Position numbers and translations under genes: made by a program. Below are positions 22,845-32,366 of a DNA stretch of 64,000 nucleotides, piece after piece. This DNA comes from Trichoderma breve. Its lineage: Eukaryota; Ascomycota; Sordariomycetes; Hypocreales; Hypocreaceae. The notes under the pieces are model-generated. The model saw only the letters and a list, made by a program, of their open reading frames with translations. It was not told where the DNA came from and searched no databases. The first letter of the stretch is position 1, and the number at the start of each line of letters is the position of its first letter. Where the stretch lies: assembly GCF_028502605.1 (NCBI RefSeq), contig NC_079234.1, positions 1,302,001-1,366,000 of the forward strand, written 5' to 3'.

Positions 22845-23981
22845 ATGGCTACATCACACCCAGAGTTCAGCAAGGAGACCGAGGGTCTCGACGTGGCCAA
22901 GGCTTTCTCGGATGGAATCCGCAATAAAACCATCATAGTTACTGGCGCCAATCGTAATGGAATTGGGTTCTCTACTTGCCACGCTTTTGTAAGTTGCTAT
23001 ATCATGTGTCAGGTTTCGGTCTGTTTTGCTGATTAACAAGTTATAAAGGCCTCTCAGTCCCCAGCTTGTCTGATCCTAGCTGGACGCAACGTGGATAGAA
23101 TCCAAGAGTGCATCGATGCTATCAAGCAGGACTTCCCCGATGTCAACTGTCGTGCGCTAAAGGTTGATCTTTCCAGCCAAAAGTCTGTTCGTGCAGCAGC
23201 TGCGGAGGTCTTGGCCTGGTCTGATGTGCCTGCTATTGATATCTTGGTGAATAGCGCCGGCGTGATGTGCCCCCCAGAGCGAACACTTAGTGTTGACGGA
23301 CTGGAGATGCATTTTGCGACTAACCACATCGGACATTGGCTGTTCACATGCCTGATCATGCCAAAGCTGATCAAGTCAGCCGAGGGCAAGCCCAAGGGAA
23401 CCACTCGAATTGTCAACGTCACTTCCCTGTCGCCTACCGTTGCGACTATGCGTTGGAGTGACATCAATTTTGACAAGCCAAACAAAGAGCTGCCCGAAGT
23501 AGAACAGCCGCCCTATCCGATCCTAGAGGCATGGGGGTTTAAGGACTGTGAAGATAAAGCATACGTGCCTATCGATGGCTACAACCGCAGTAAAGTAGCC
23601 AATGTGCTTTTCAGCATCGGAGCAACCAAGAGACTGTACGAGAAGTATGGTATCCTCTCCTTGGCCGTGCATCCTGGTGTCATGCCAACGGATTTGGGCA
23701 GGGCCTTTACTGAGGAACAACGGGCAGCCTTGGACGTCATGAGAGCAAAAGGCATGTTCCTCTACCAAACCCTCGGCTCGGGGGCTTCAACTTCGCTGGT
23801 AGCTGCCTTAGACCCCAAACTGAAAGCTGGCGAGACCGTCGATGGCAAAGAGAATTACGGATCGTTCCTGGTGGATTGTCAAATTAGTAATGCCGCACAC
23901 CCCCTTGCTGTATCCAGCAGTGAGGCCGAGAGGCTCTGGGCGCTATCGGAAGATCTGGTGAAGGAAAAGTTCTCTTGGTGA
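22845..23981 (+). CDS. Short-chain dehydrogenase/reductase
   Basis: An NAD(P)-dependent oxidoreductase of 358 residues from exons 22845-22988 and 23049-23981. The cofactor motif TGANRNGIG is at residues 33-41, NSAGVM near 117, catalytic Ser in NVTSLS near 174 and YNRSK with Tyr226 and Lys230. It is longer than classical SDRs and resembles the retinol-dehydrogenase/WW-domain-oxidoreductase-like group common in fungi. The substrate is unknown. A promoter with three 29-bp repeats lies 190-390 bp upstream. It converges on the Fungal_trans_2 regulator. Confidence 0.88.
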
Positions 23982-24103
23982 GGTTATTCAAGATTATGGT
24001 CTTTTGGGCTCCTTGTCCATAGAGTCGAGTAAAGAGAGGCTTAGTACAATTGAAGATGAAATACTAGGATTCACAACATTATCCCTCTGGGAATTAGCTC
24101 GTT

Positions 24104-25710
24104 TTAATGTGCTTGATCCCATAATGCATGGCCTGGGCCATCGTGCAGGGCGTGAATCCAGGGGAAACGACCAAGGATGGTGTATGCTTCATCCCAGTTG
24201 TGAATATTAAGTCTCATTGCCATTGGCCGTATCATTGGTGGAAGCCAGTGCTCATCGTAGCCATCTGACACCCAAACACCACCAAGAATTAAAAGCCAGA
24301 GGGCGAGTTCAGGATGGTAATCTTCTAGATCACTGTCAAGGATGTCCTTCAATCGACAATCTAAGCGCTCGTAGTCCAAGATTTGGCGGCGTCCACCATG
24401 TAGAAAGATAGTCATTGTCAATATTGTCAGGCCGGTGTGATAGGCGTCTTGTAGCTGCCATAGCCTTCGTTCTTCTTCTAAAGGGCGGAACTTTGTGAGG
24501 CGATATCCGATCGAGAATATCATCTCTTGAAGAGTTTCCAAATCGAGTTTCACACCATTGTTGAACAGCGACGTCGCCCCCATCATATCCGCCAATATGT
24601 CGTGAAGATATGGTTCTAGCAAATCGTGCTGCGGGCACAATCTGGCAGCATTGACATTGAAGTCTATCTTTTTCCGCGCCAGGATATCTCGTACTTTCGC
24701 CATGCTATCTCTGAAGAATAAGGGCGGCCCACCATGCTGAATTGCAAGCATAATGTCCACTCTTTGAGACTGCATGTAAGCTAGAGTAGCTACACGAGCG
24801 GTTGTATTATTATGATATCGGGACTTACTTGCATAGTTTCATTAATAGTCCAACACTTCCTTCAAGTTTGGGCAAGCCACCACGAAGCTGAATCATTCTC
24901 TGCAGGCCGTCGAGATGGACTCTGAGGTTCCCGTATCCCTTTCTGATCAGCTCTTGACTGACAAGAGTCACCACGATCATGATTGCAGCATCTGATAGGG
25001 CATTGGGGCCGGCAAGTAGATTCGTAACATAATTGAACGTCTCTGATAAATGGTATAATGCTTTGGGCGAGGAGTCTCCATTGTCGGAGTAAATCTCGTT
25101 GCACGTTTGCATTAAGGCGATGTTGCAATGGTAAGCTGAAGATTATGATAGGTTAGAGTGATGGCATGGCTTCGGCAGACACGCTCAAACATACCCGGTT
25201 GATTGGCAAAAATGAGAGGGAGCCACATTCTCCTAACCTCATCCATTGAAAGCCATGGATTAAAGCGATACAACCTATTCATGATGCGGGTAAAATCTGG
25301 TATGAGTTATCAGCAGTGGCTTTAAAAGTCGGGTTATAAGAAGTCGCAACGAATGGTAGAGCCTCACACTCGTTCATTATTTCCATTGAATGATTCGTGA
25401 TGTTCACCGGCAGACCTGCCAATATTGCATTGCGAGGATATTCCATGATGGCCATAAGCTTAGCGTATTCTTCATCGCTGTAATGGAACTCTTTTTGCGA
25501 TTTGTCCAGATCCCGCCGCAAGATGATTGCTCGTTCACCGGCATTGACCCTTGGCGGTGCGAGTTGGAGCCTCGATCGCCGGTGGAATTTCTTGCCAGCA
25601 TTCTTGCCCATCATGACATGGCTCCGGGCCAGCTTCTTGGCCGCTCTGTTGGTTTGAGCGCCATCGACGAAATAGAATTTTGTTCCTGCCATTTGCTTCA
25701 GATTGTTCAT
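24104..25710 (-). CDS. Fungal_trans_2-type regulator without a zinc cluster
   Basis: Exons 25710-25368, 25296-25195, 25135-24829 and 24761-24104 give 469 residues. The N-terminus has KFYFVDGAQTNRAAKKLARS followed by HVMMGKNAGKKFHRRSR, the basic RSHVM motif that opens a large class of fungal proteins with a C-terminal Fungal_trans_2 domain and no Zn2Cys6 cluster. The body (RFNPWLSMDEVRRMWLPLIF, AYHCNIALMQ, LRVHLDGLQRMIQLRGGL) fits that domain. Exon joints were chosen to keep EIMNEYFTRIMNRLYRFNPW; the last acceptor (CAAAG) is less certain. A regulatory role is inferred from the family; the target may be the adjacent dehydrogenase. Confidence 0.78.
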
Positions 25711-26190
25711 GTTGAGAACATGTATCGAAAGTGTAAATTAAAATGTCTGGTCGGGAATTGCCCCTACGGTATTCGGAGTTAGGGTTGGGGAATCTCCGCA
25801 ATCATCAGTCTAAGAATAGGAGGACGACTATCTAATATGCGTTAGGTATAGGTACCAATGAGTACTTTTATTAAAATACTAAATGGCTTTTTAAATCACT
25901 ATCTTACGGTGCTAGGCATATACAGCAATTAAAAACAAGTCCGACGTGCTTTTTAACAGCTCGATACTACAAGGGCCGATTAATACAGCAGAACGCGCCA
26001 ACCAAGTTCGGCGGCCATAACAGCGCACGCACTCTTCCTAGCCATTTCCTTACAAGACTATCACATCTAGGACGCCCTCCGATGAAGAAGGTCACTCTGA
26101 TTATTTCCAAATTAGCTTGATAGAAGTCAACTTGATTTGTTAGAACATGATATACCTTGGTAGTCTAGTGTACTTCTTATCCCCGACCTG
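25711..26190. other. Spacer
   Basis: A 480-bp AT-rich spacer between the regulator promoter and the 3' end of the metallo-beta-lactamase gene. No gene and no cluster motif seen. Confidence 0.45.
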
Positions 26191-27194
26191 CTAGGAGTAC
26201 ATCTGCTCAACTATGTCATCTATATCCTGTTTCCACTGCGCTCCTTTCCATCCATTGAGCTTCTCCGGATATAGAGGCATCAGTCCTTCCAAAATAGCAT
26301 CGTGAGCCAATGCAGCCATTACATCCCCCCGGCTCTGTAACAAATTTACTTTCGCAATAGTAGAGATTGCCGTTAGGGGATCTTTATGAAAGCTTGGTGT
26401 CCCATTTGGACCAACAGTGGTACTGACTGGTCGCGCTCCTACTAGCAATGCGCGATGATGGCAACAATCACCACCCAAGAACACCCATTCATCCGTATCT
26501 GTGTGTGCCAATGCACCTAGATGGCCAGGCATATGACCAGGTGTGTCAAGAAGGTAGAATGAACCATCGGAAAAATAATCGTATGCGCGCTCAAAGGGTC
26601 CGATCGGAACCCACGGATCTGTCTCAAATGAAAGCTCTCGATACTTTTTGTGTTCAATGACGACAGATAAAAATGGCGATTTAGCTGCTCTAGGATATCC
26701 TGGAGTGGTTGCCGCAGAAGATCCTGGGCCAGTCACAAAAGTGGCATGAGAAAACTTGGCTGGATCTCCGGTGTGGTCAAAGTGAAGGTGTGAAAACACA
26801 ACAGTTGAGATATCAGAAGATTTTACCGGGCCTTCATCAAGAAGATCGGTGGCATCTTTTGGTACGACTGGTGAAATGTAAGGATAGTCAGCCCGGATGA
26901 CGTCCGGATTGTTCTCTAGTTCCTATCATGGAGGAGCTGTCAGTACGGCAGCACCGCTTCATGGAAAGACTAATAATAATAACACACTTTTCTCATTCCA
27001 AGATCGAACAGAATGTGTTCGCCAGATGGATGACTAATTAGGAAGCTAAAATCGGGAGAGAATTGTCTTGCTTTCCGCATATCACTGTCGCCATCTTCAA
27101 AGAGCCATCGATCGGGTAAGTAGAGTTTGCCAGTGGGGAGCGCAGAAACGTCAACTGTCGCTGATGGAGAAGGCAGCTTCCCCTTCACGGTCAT
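26191..27194 (-). CDS. Metallo-beta-lactamase-fold hydrolase (lactonase-like)
   Basis: Exons 27194-26988 and 26922-26191 give 312 residues. The zinc motif HxHxDH is SHLHFDHTGDP with His114, His116, Asp118 and His119. DTPGHMPGHLG (a further His ligand) and FLGGDCCHH (bridging Asp) follow, as in AiiA-type N-acyl-homoserine lactonases and related fungal hydrolases. There is no signal peptide, so it is probably cytosolic. It is divergent from the fumarylacetoacetate-hydrolase-family gene over 479 bp that contain a cluster motif, so it may hydrolyse a lactone or thioester intermediate of the same pathway. That link is inference. Confidence 0.85.
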
Positions 27195-27673
27195 GGTGAC
27201 AAGTCAGATAATGCTAGCAAATGATGCTATTTTACAGAGGTTTGCATGTGTTGGTAAAGTTAAGACGGTTCAAATAAATAATGAAGTTGTGCGATTTGAT
27301 AGAAGCTTATAAGTATTTGATGAGGATTAAAGCTGTCATAGAAAGATCTTATGACGGCGTCAACTAACCAAACGATCGGGACTTGGGACTAAGCACCTTA
27401 TGCAAGAAGATCGCATATCTAGCGCCACCCCAGGCTCTAAAGCCGTGTAAAGGCAAATAAACCCGAAAGTTCATGTTAACTGCCCCCGCCGGAAACGCGT
27501 CCGAAACATCCCCGGAATGTGGCTTACACTCATCGAACCCATTCGGATACCGTCCCCAGATCCCCGGATTGTTAGTAGTAGTGTTTCATGAAATAAACAA
27601 TGATTTAAATTAATCTCCGTCATCGAATAGCTTGATTAGTTAGCATTGTATACTTGTATCTAAATCTACGAAG
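27195..27673. other. Divergent promoter, lactonase-like / FAH-family hydrolase
   Basis: A 479-bp spacer with the cluster motif at 27500-27514 and further CGGA and TCCCC half-sites between 27490 and 27575. No gene is seen. Confidence 0.55.
27500..27514 (-). promoter_or_regulatory. Candidate cluster operator, copy 6
   Basis: Read on the minus strand it is CGGGGATGTTTCGGA, an exact fit to YGGGGAWRNWWCGGA. It lies 159 bp from the FAH-family start and 305 bp from the lactonase-like start, more than 11 kb from the nearest other copy. Confidence 0.62.
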
Positions 27674-28680
27674 ATGAAGGTTGTTTGGCAGCGTCTCATT
27701 CGCTTCGTGGCGACCGATGGTCGGATTCTTCGTGGAGAGCCCATCCTCCCATCGCCAAATTTTGATATAGGCTCTACCACAGAAGAAACGAAACTAAAGG
27801 CCAAGATCATTGTCGGGGATGACATATACGATACCACAGGAGAGACTAAAGTGACTGAAGAAGTTGTCACAGTCAAGAAACTGCTTGGACCGCTTGCGCA
27901 AAATGAAGTGCCAGTACTGAGATGCGTAGGGCTTAATTATGCCAAACACAGTCAGTGGCTATATGTACGTTTCCAAAACCAGAAGCTGACTTATTTCACA
28001 GTTAGAGAAGCCAACAGAACAGTTCCACCATACCCTTTCATTTTCTTCAAGCCATCAACTTGTGTCATCGGCCATGATGAACTCGTCCATATTCCAAAGA
28101 TTGCGCAAGATGAACAGGCAGATTACGAGGGCGAGCTTTGTTTTGTGATTGGAAAGCCAGCCAAGAACGTATCTCGAGAAGATGCACTTTCTTACATCGC
28201 AGCGTATACTTGCGGCAACGATATTTCGTCACGCAAGCTGCAGCGAGACAAAACTCTGGCAGGTCCTGTACCTCAGTGGGGCTTCAGCAAAGGATTCGAT
28301 ACCTACGCTCCGTTAGGCCCTTGCTTGGTGTCTTCTGAGCTGATTGGCGATCCATCAAAGCTTCAATTGAAGACGATTGTCGATGGAGAAGTCCGCCAAG
28401 ATGAAGGAGTTTCCGACCTTTTATTTGACTGCGCTGAGCTTGTAAGCTATCTAAGTCAAGGAACAACACTTGAGGCCGGAAGCGTTATCATGACTGGAAC
28501 GCCTGGTGGTGAGTCTTATGTGATACCCAGGTAACGCATTTTACATATCAACTAACTCTTGGTTCTCAATTAGGAGTGGGTGTAGGCTTCAACCCACCCA
28601 AATGGCTGCAGCCAGGAACTCAAATGGAGGTAAACATTTCTGGCATTGGGACGCTGAGGAACGGCGTTGTTTTTGACTAA
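27674..28680 (+). CDS. Fumarylacetoacetate hydrolase family protein (probable fumaryl/maleylpyruvate hydrolase)
   Basis: This enzyme would split an acylpyruvate C-C bond, giving pyruvate and fumarate or maleate. Exons 27674-27950, 28002-28508 and 28574-28680 give 296 residues. Family signatures are LRCVGLNYAKH near residue 85, PPYPFIFFKPSTCVIG, the metal-binding run QADYEGELCFVIGKPAKNVS and CGNDISSRKLQRD, then GSVIMTGTPGGVGVGFNPPK. This arrangement is typical of gentisate-pathway hydrolases and related fungal enzymes. It supplies the step after gentisate dioxygenase, although it lies 20 kb away, and it shares the cluster motif. Oxaloacetate decarboxylase activity, known in the same family, is the main alternative. 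Confidence 0.87.
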
Positions 28681-29077
28681 GATTTGTGTCTTGGGAGCAA
28701 GTTCCGTAATCACGCATTGAACCTAGACTCATAGACCAAAGCGGAAGGCTTGGACAAAAGGCTATGGTATAAGGAAGCATGTTGGTAGAATATAAGTCGA
28801 ACCAGGAGATGATGGTTCTTTCGCTTAGAATTCACCTGTCTTGATTGAGTTGCAACGTATCCGTTCTTTGCGTCCGTTTATTCTTTCCTTTGACTGACGA
28901 GAGTGGTGGAGCAACGATTGGCAATTCGTTATGTGTCGAATAACATGTGATGAAAATTATTTGAAGAAAAATTATTATGCGAGGACAAAGAAGTCTCACA
29001 TGGTCAATTTTCAATGAAAGAAACTGAAGCACTCCAAACAAATGGCGGCAGAAGCAAAAAGAGAAGTTGAAGGGTAT
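28681..29077. other. Spacer before tRNA
   Basis: A 397-bp 3' spacer of the hydrolase gene, T/A-rich towards the tRNA 3' end. No gene is seen. Confidence 0.45.
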
Positions 29078-29158
29078 TGAACCCAACCCGATTCGAACGG
29101 ATAACCTTCAGGAGATTCCGAGCTGGAATCTGACGCGCTACCGTTGCGCCATGGGTCC
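29078..29158 (-). tRNA. tRNA-Trp (CCA) with a 9-nt intron
   Basis: The minus strand folds into a complete cloverleaf. The acceptor GGACCCA pairs with TGGGTTC and is followed by discriminator A. The D-arm is GCGC/GCGC, and the T-arm ATCCG/CGGGT carries loop TTCGAAT. The anticodon at 34-36 is CCA, tryptophan. A 9-nt intron follows position 37, and its GG pairs with the anticodon in an extended GATTCC/GGAATC helix, as pre-tRNA introns usually do. The mature anticodon stem has one mismatch (A31-C39). Confidence 0.9.
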
Positions 29159-31311
29159 TGTTGATTGGCTAACCAAAATATTTGCACTTATAGAGCCCTG
29201 CTGCACACCGAACAATATTCATGGAAATCTAGAAGAAAGGAGTGTTGCGAATTGCGAGACTGAAACTGGATCAATCACTCAGGATATGTTTTGTTTTATT
29301 AAATTGTGTTGGCCGTTAAGTTTTGATGATCAGCCCATGTGGAATCACTTCTTTTGGTGTAGATGAATGTCTTGTCGGACTACGATCACCTCTTGACTCT
29401 AAATTGCCTAATTTATACTTCAAGTGAGCACAAAGAATGAAACACATCAGTACATCCCCATGCGAAACAAACAATGAAATCAGGCGTATCACACTAGCTA
29501 GAACAAATTGGCTTCAATCTTGCTCATTATTCTATCGAAACAAGAATTTTATACTATGTTTATGGCGAGGCAGCTATCGTTATAGCATCAACGAAAGGAC
29601 GTCACAGGAGACCAAGCCTCTACCCTGGATAAGCAGTTCTTTATGGCAAATGCTACTTTTCGCGGAGATCTCATTCATCTGAAGACGGATAGAGCAGTGA
29701 CATAGGATGATTGGCAATTTTTGCATCGACACGTGAAATCTCAGCGCATAACTAGATACGAACAGAAATACAATGGAGTCACAAGGAGTTCTCGCGAATA
29801 CTTGTGTTCGCATCCAGGTTGAATCACACATCGGAAATGACGGTAAAGTAGAGTCGGTGTACTCGTAATGACCAGTAAAGGTTTGTGGGCCCGGCTCTTC
29901 ATTTGTTGTCAATAAAAGAGGCAAGAATATTGCCTAAACTTCACAAATGCCGGTTCAATGGCATTTCCAGATGAAGTTAATAATCACGTTTCATGCCAAG
30001 TCATCTACAGCGAATCAAGCAAGATTCACATCCGCGCTCTAATGTCCAGTCATTCAAACCTTAAGTCAGGCTTCGGGTGGTCGCGACTGACCTTGCAGAT
30101 CTGGGGTGCGTCCGGCTAAGTAATTGCAATTAGCCTACCAATTAGATGCCCAAGAACTAATGCTCCCACGTTGAAAAATATACCGAAAGGTTGCATCATG
30201 GTATCTCTATGCACCCTCACTCACAATAAGCATCCGACCCCAGTGTGGGGTTGAAACGCCTTTCCGCCCCCGTTTCTCGGTCTATTTAGTAACACTTGCA
30301 TGAGATGACCTGCAATTGGACAGTATGGAGGTATGGGGAGAGAAGGCTAGAATGTTGGATGCAGATTAACCGGCACATAGGGCTTTTTTTAAAGTTAACA
30401 TATTAATATAAGAAATCTTGGCAAATGGACACCTAATCAACATTGATCTTGCCTCATATAGCTAATGTTTAAGAATGGGCCGTAGCTAAAGGGCGTCTAA
30501 ATTTATGAGAAAGTGATCTGTGAGTTGTTGCGAGCGAAGAACGATACTTCTGTCGAACCTTTAACTCTGGCAGTCTATGAAATGGTAACTACCTAAGATT
30601 ATGGCTACGGCATAGCAAGTGTGACTATTTAGGGCAAAGTCAAGCCTGGTTCGTATGACTGAGCAACTTACCCGCTGGTCGTATCAAGCATTACGCATTC
30701 TCCATGCAGAAGATTGGGGTCGTACAATGACCCACGAATATGCGGTTGAGCCCGGCAAAAGAGGAAACTGACCTTTGTCCAAGGAGCCGCGTAATTGAGA
30801 TACTGCATGTCGGCTCCTCGGTCCAAAGGGTTTGGGCAAAACAATTTATGTGAGATTTCTGACAATTTTGGTACATACGATGACAAGCTAACTGACGATC
30901 TCCGTTAACATATTATCCCATGTGCAGTGATGAGAATGCCAGACACGTTTCGCTAGCAATGAATAATAATAGAGCATCCAATCGGTGTTCATGGCTGCAA
31001 TGGAACTGATTTAGCCTAAACCTCAGCATCATCTGGACGGCCGGCTGGGGAAAAGGAATACAACGGTAACTAGAACGAATTGGGGCTTTGGCATGGAAGT
31101 GGAATAAGCGGCTGGTGAAGACAAACACCTTGACACTGTGAATAAAAATGATCATCAATATCATCAAATTACCTCTCTATACAAGTACTCGTTTCTATAT
31201 AATCTCCCAATTTCTCTAGGCAAAGTCATGTCTTTGAACAACCAGCATCTTACCATTCATTCAACCCACGCAATTGACTTACACCCATAAAGAACTTCCC
31301 CTCAAGATAAA
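29159..31311. other. Gene-poor spacer (2.2 kb) with esterase promoter
   Basis: No convincing coding frame. A TATA box (31196-31202) lies about 110 bp upstream of the esterase start, followed by a CA-rich leader. Nothing else is supported. Confidence 0.45.
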
Positions 31312-32145
31312 ATGCCATCAGTCAAAAGCACCATTACTTTCTTGTTGAGCCAGGCTCTTCTCGCCACGGCCAGCCCAGTAGAGTTGGAGAAGCGTCAATG
31401 CCCCGGAATCCACGTTTTCGGCGCCCGTGAAACCACAGCACCACCAGGATATGGCTCTTCTGGTACTGTTGTGAACCTCATTGTCAACTCTCATCCCGGC
31501 ACGACAGCTGAGGCCATCAACTACCCAGCTTGCGGTGGTCAGAGCCAATGCGGTGGTATTAGCTATGCTAACTCTGTGGTGGCTGGCATCAATGCTGTTG
31601 TCCAGGCAGTGAACAACTATCACAACCAATGCCCCAACACAAAGCTTGTGTTAGTTGGATACTCGCAGGTCTGTGTCCCTTGAGTGTATTGACGGAATGA
31701 AATACATGTACTTACATGTTGCACAGGGTGGCCAAATCATGGATGACGCGCTATGTGGAGGAGGTGACCCTGGAAATGGCTACCCAAACACTGCTGTCCC
31801 TCTCTCTGCGGGAGCAGTCAGTGCTATCCGGGCCGCAATCTTCATGGGAGACCCTCGCTATGTCCGTGGACTGGCGTACAATGTTGGATCTTGCCAAGCC
31901 CAGGGTGTACGTATTCGAACTCTTTCAAAAGATTGTCTTCTTACAAGTGCTGTCTCTAATGTGTCGTGTATCAGTTTGCTGCCCGCCCTTCTGGCTTTGT
32001 CTGCCCCAGTGGATCAAAGGTCAAGTCGTACTGCGATGCTTCAGACCCCTACTGCTGCAATGGAAACAATGCAAACACTCACCAAGGTTATGGTCAAGAG
32101 TACGGGCAGCAGGCTCTCTCCTTTGTCAACAGCAAACTCGCTTAA
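31312..32145 (+). CDS. axe1: Secreted acetyl xylan esterase, CE5 (cutinase-like fold), no CBM
   Basis: This enzyme removes acetyl groups from xylan outside the cell. Exons 31312-31668, 31727-31906 and 31975-32145 give 235 residues. The signal peptide (about residues 1-21) and pro-segment end at a Kex2-type KR (27-28) before QCPGIHVFGARETT. Catalytic Ser118 sits in GYSQGGQ. Asp in YCDASDPYCC and His in HQGYGQEYGQQAL complete the triad, and the many cysteines match known CE5 disulfides. It closely resembles Trichoderma reesei AXE1 over the catalytic domain but stops at NSKLA, where AXE1 continues into a Ser/Thr linker and a cellulose-binding module. No linker or CBM is seen in frame downstream. 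Confidence 0.92.
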
Positions 32146-32366
32146 GACGGTGGTCGCATCTGAGAACCGGGGTTTGTTTTGGGCCAATCGGACAATGGAA
32201 TGGATGCAGTTGAGCAGCAAGATGTTGCTCTTTATTTATGCACGCCCTTGTTCCTGGAGCAGTTGATCTTATGGCTACTAAATGTAAAAGAATGAACGTA
32301 TTTCTATGCAAATCTTGCTATTGTTATAAATCACGGATGCCTCATAGTTCCCCTAAGCGCTCTTGC

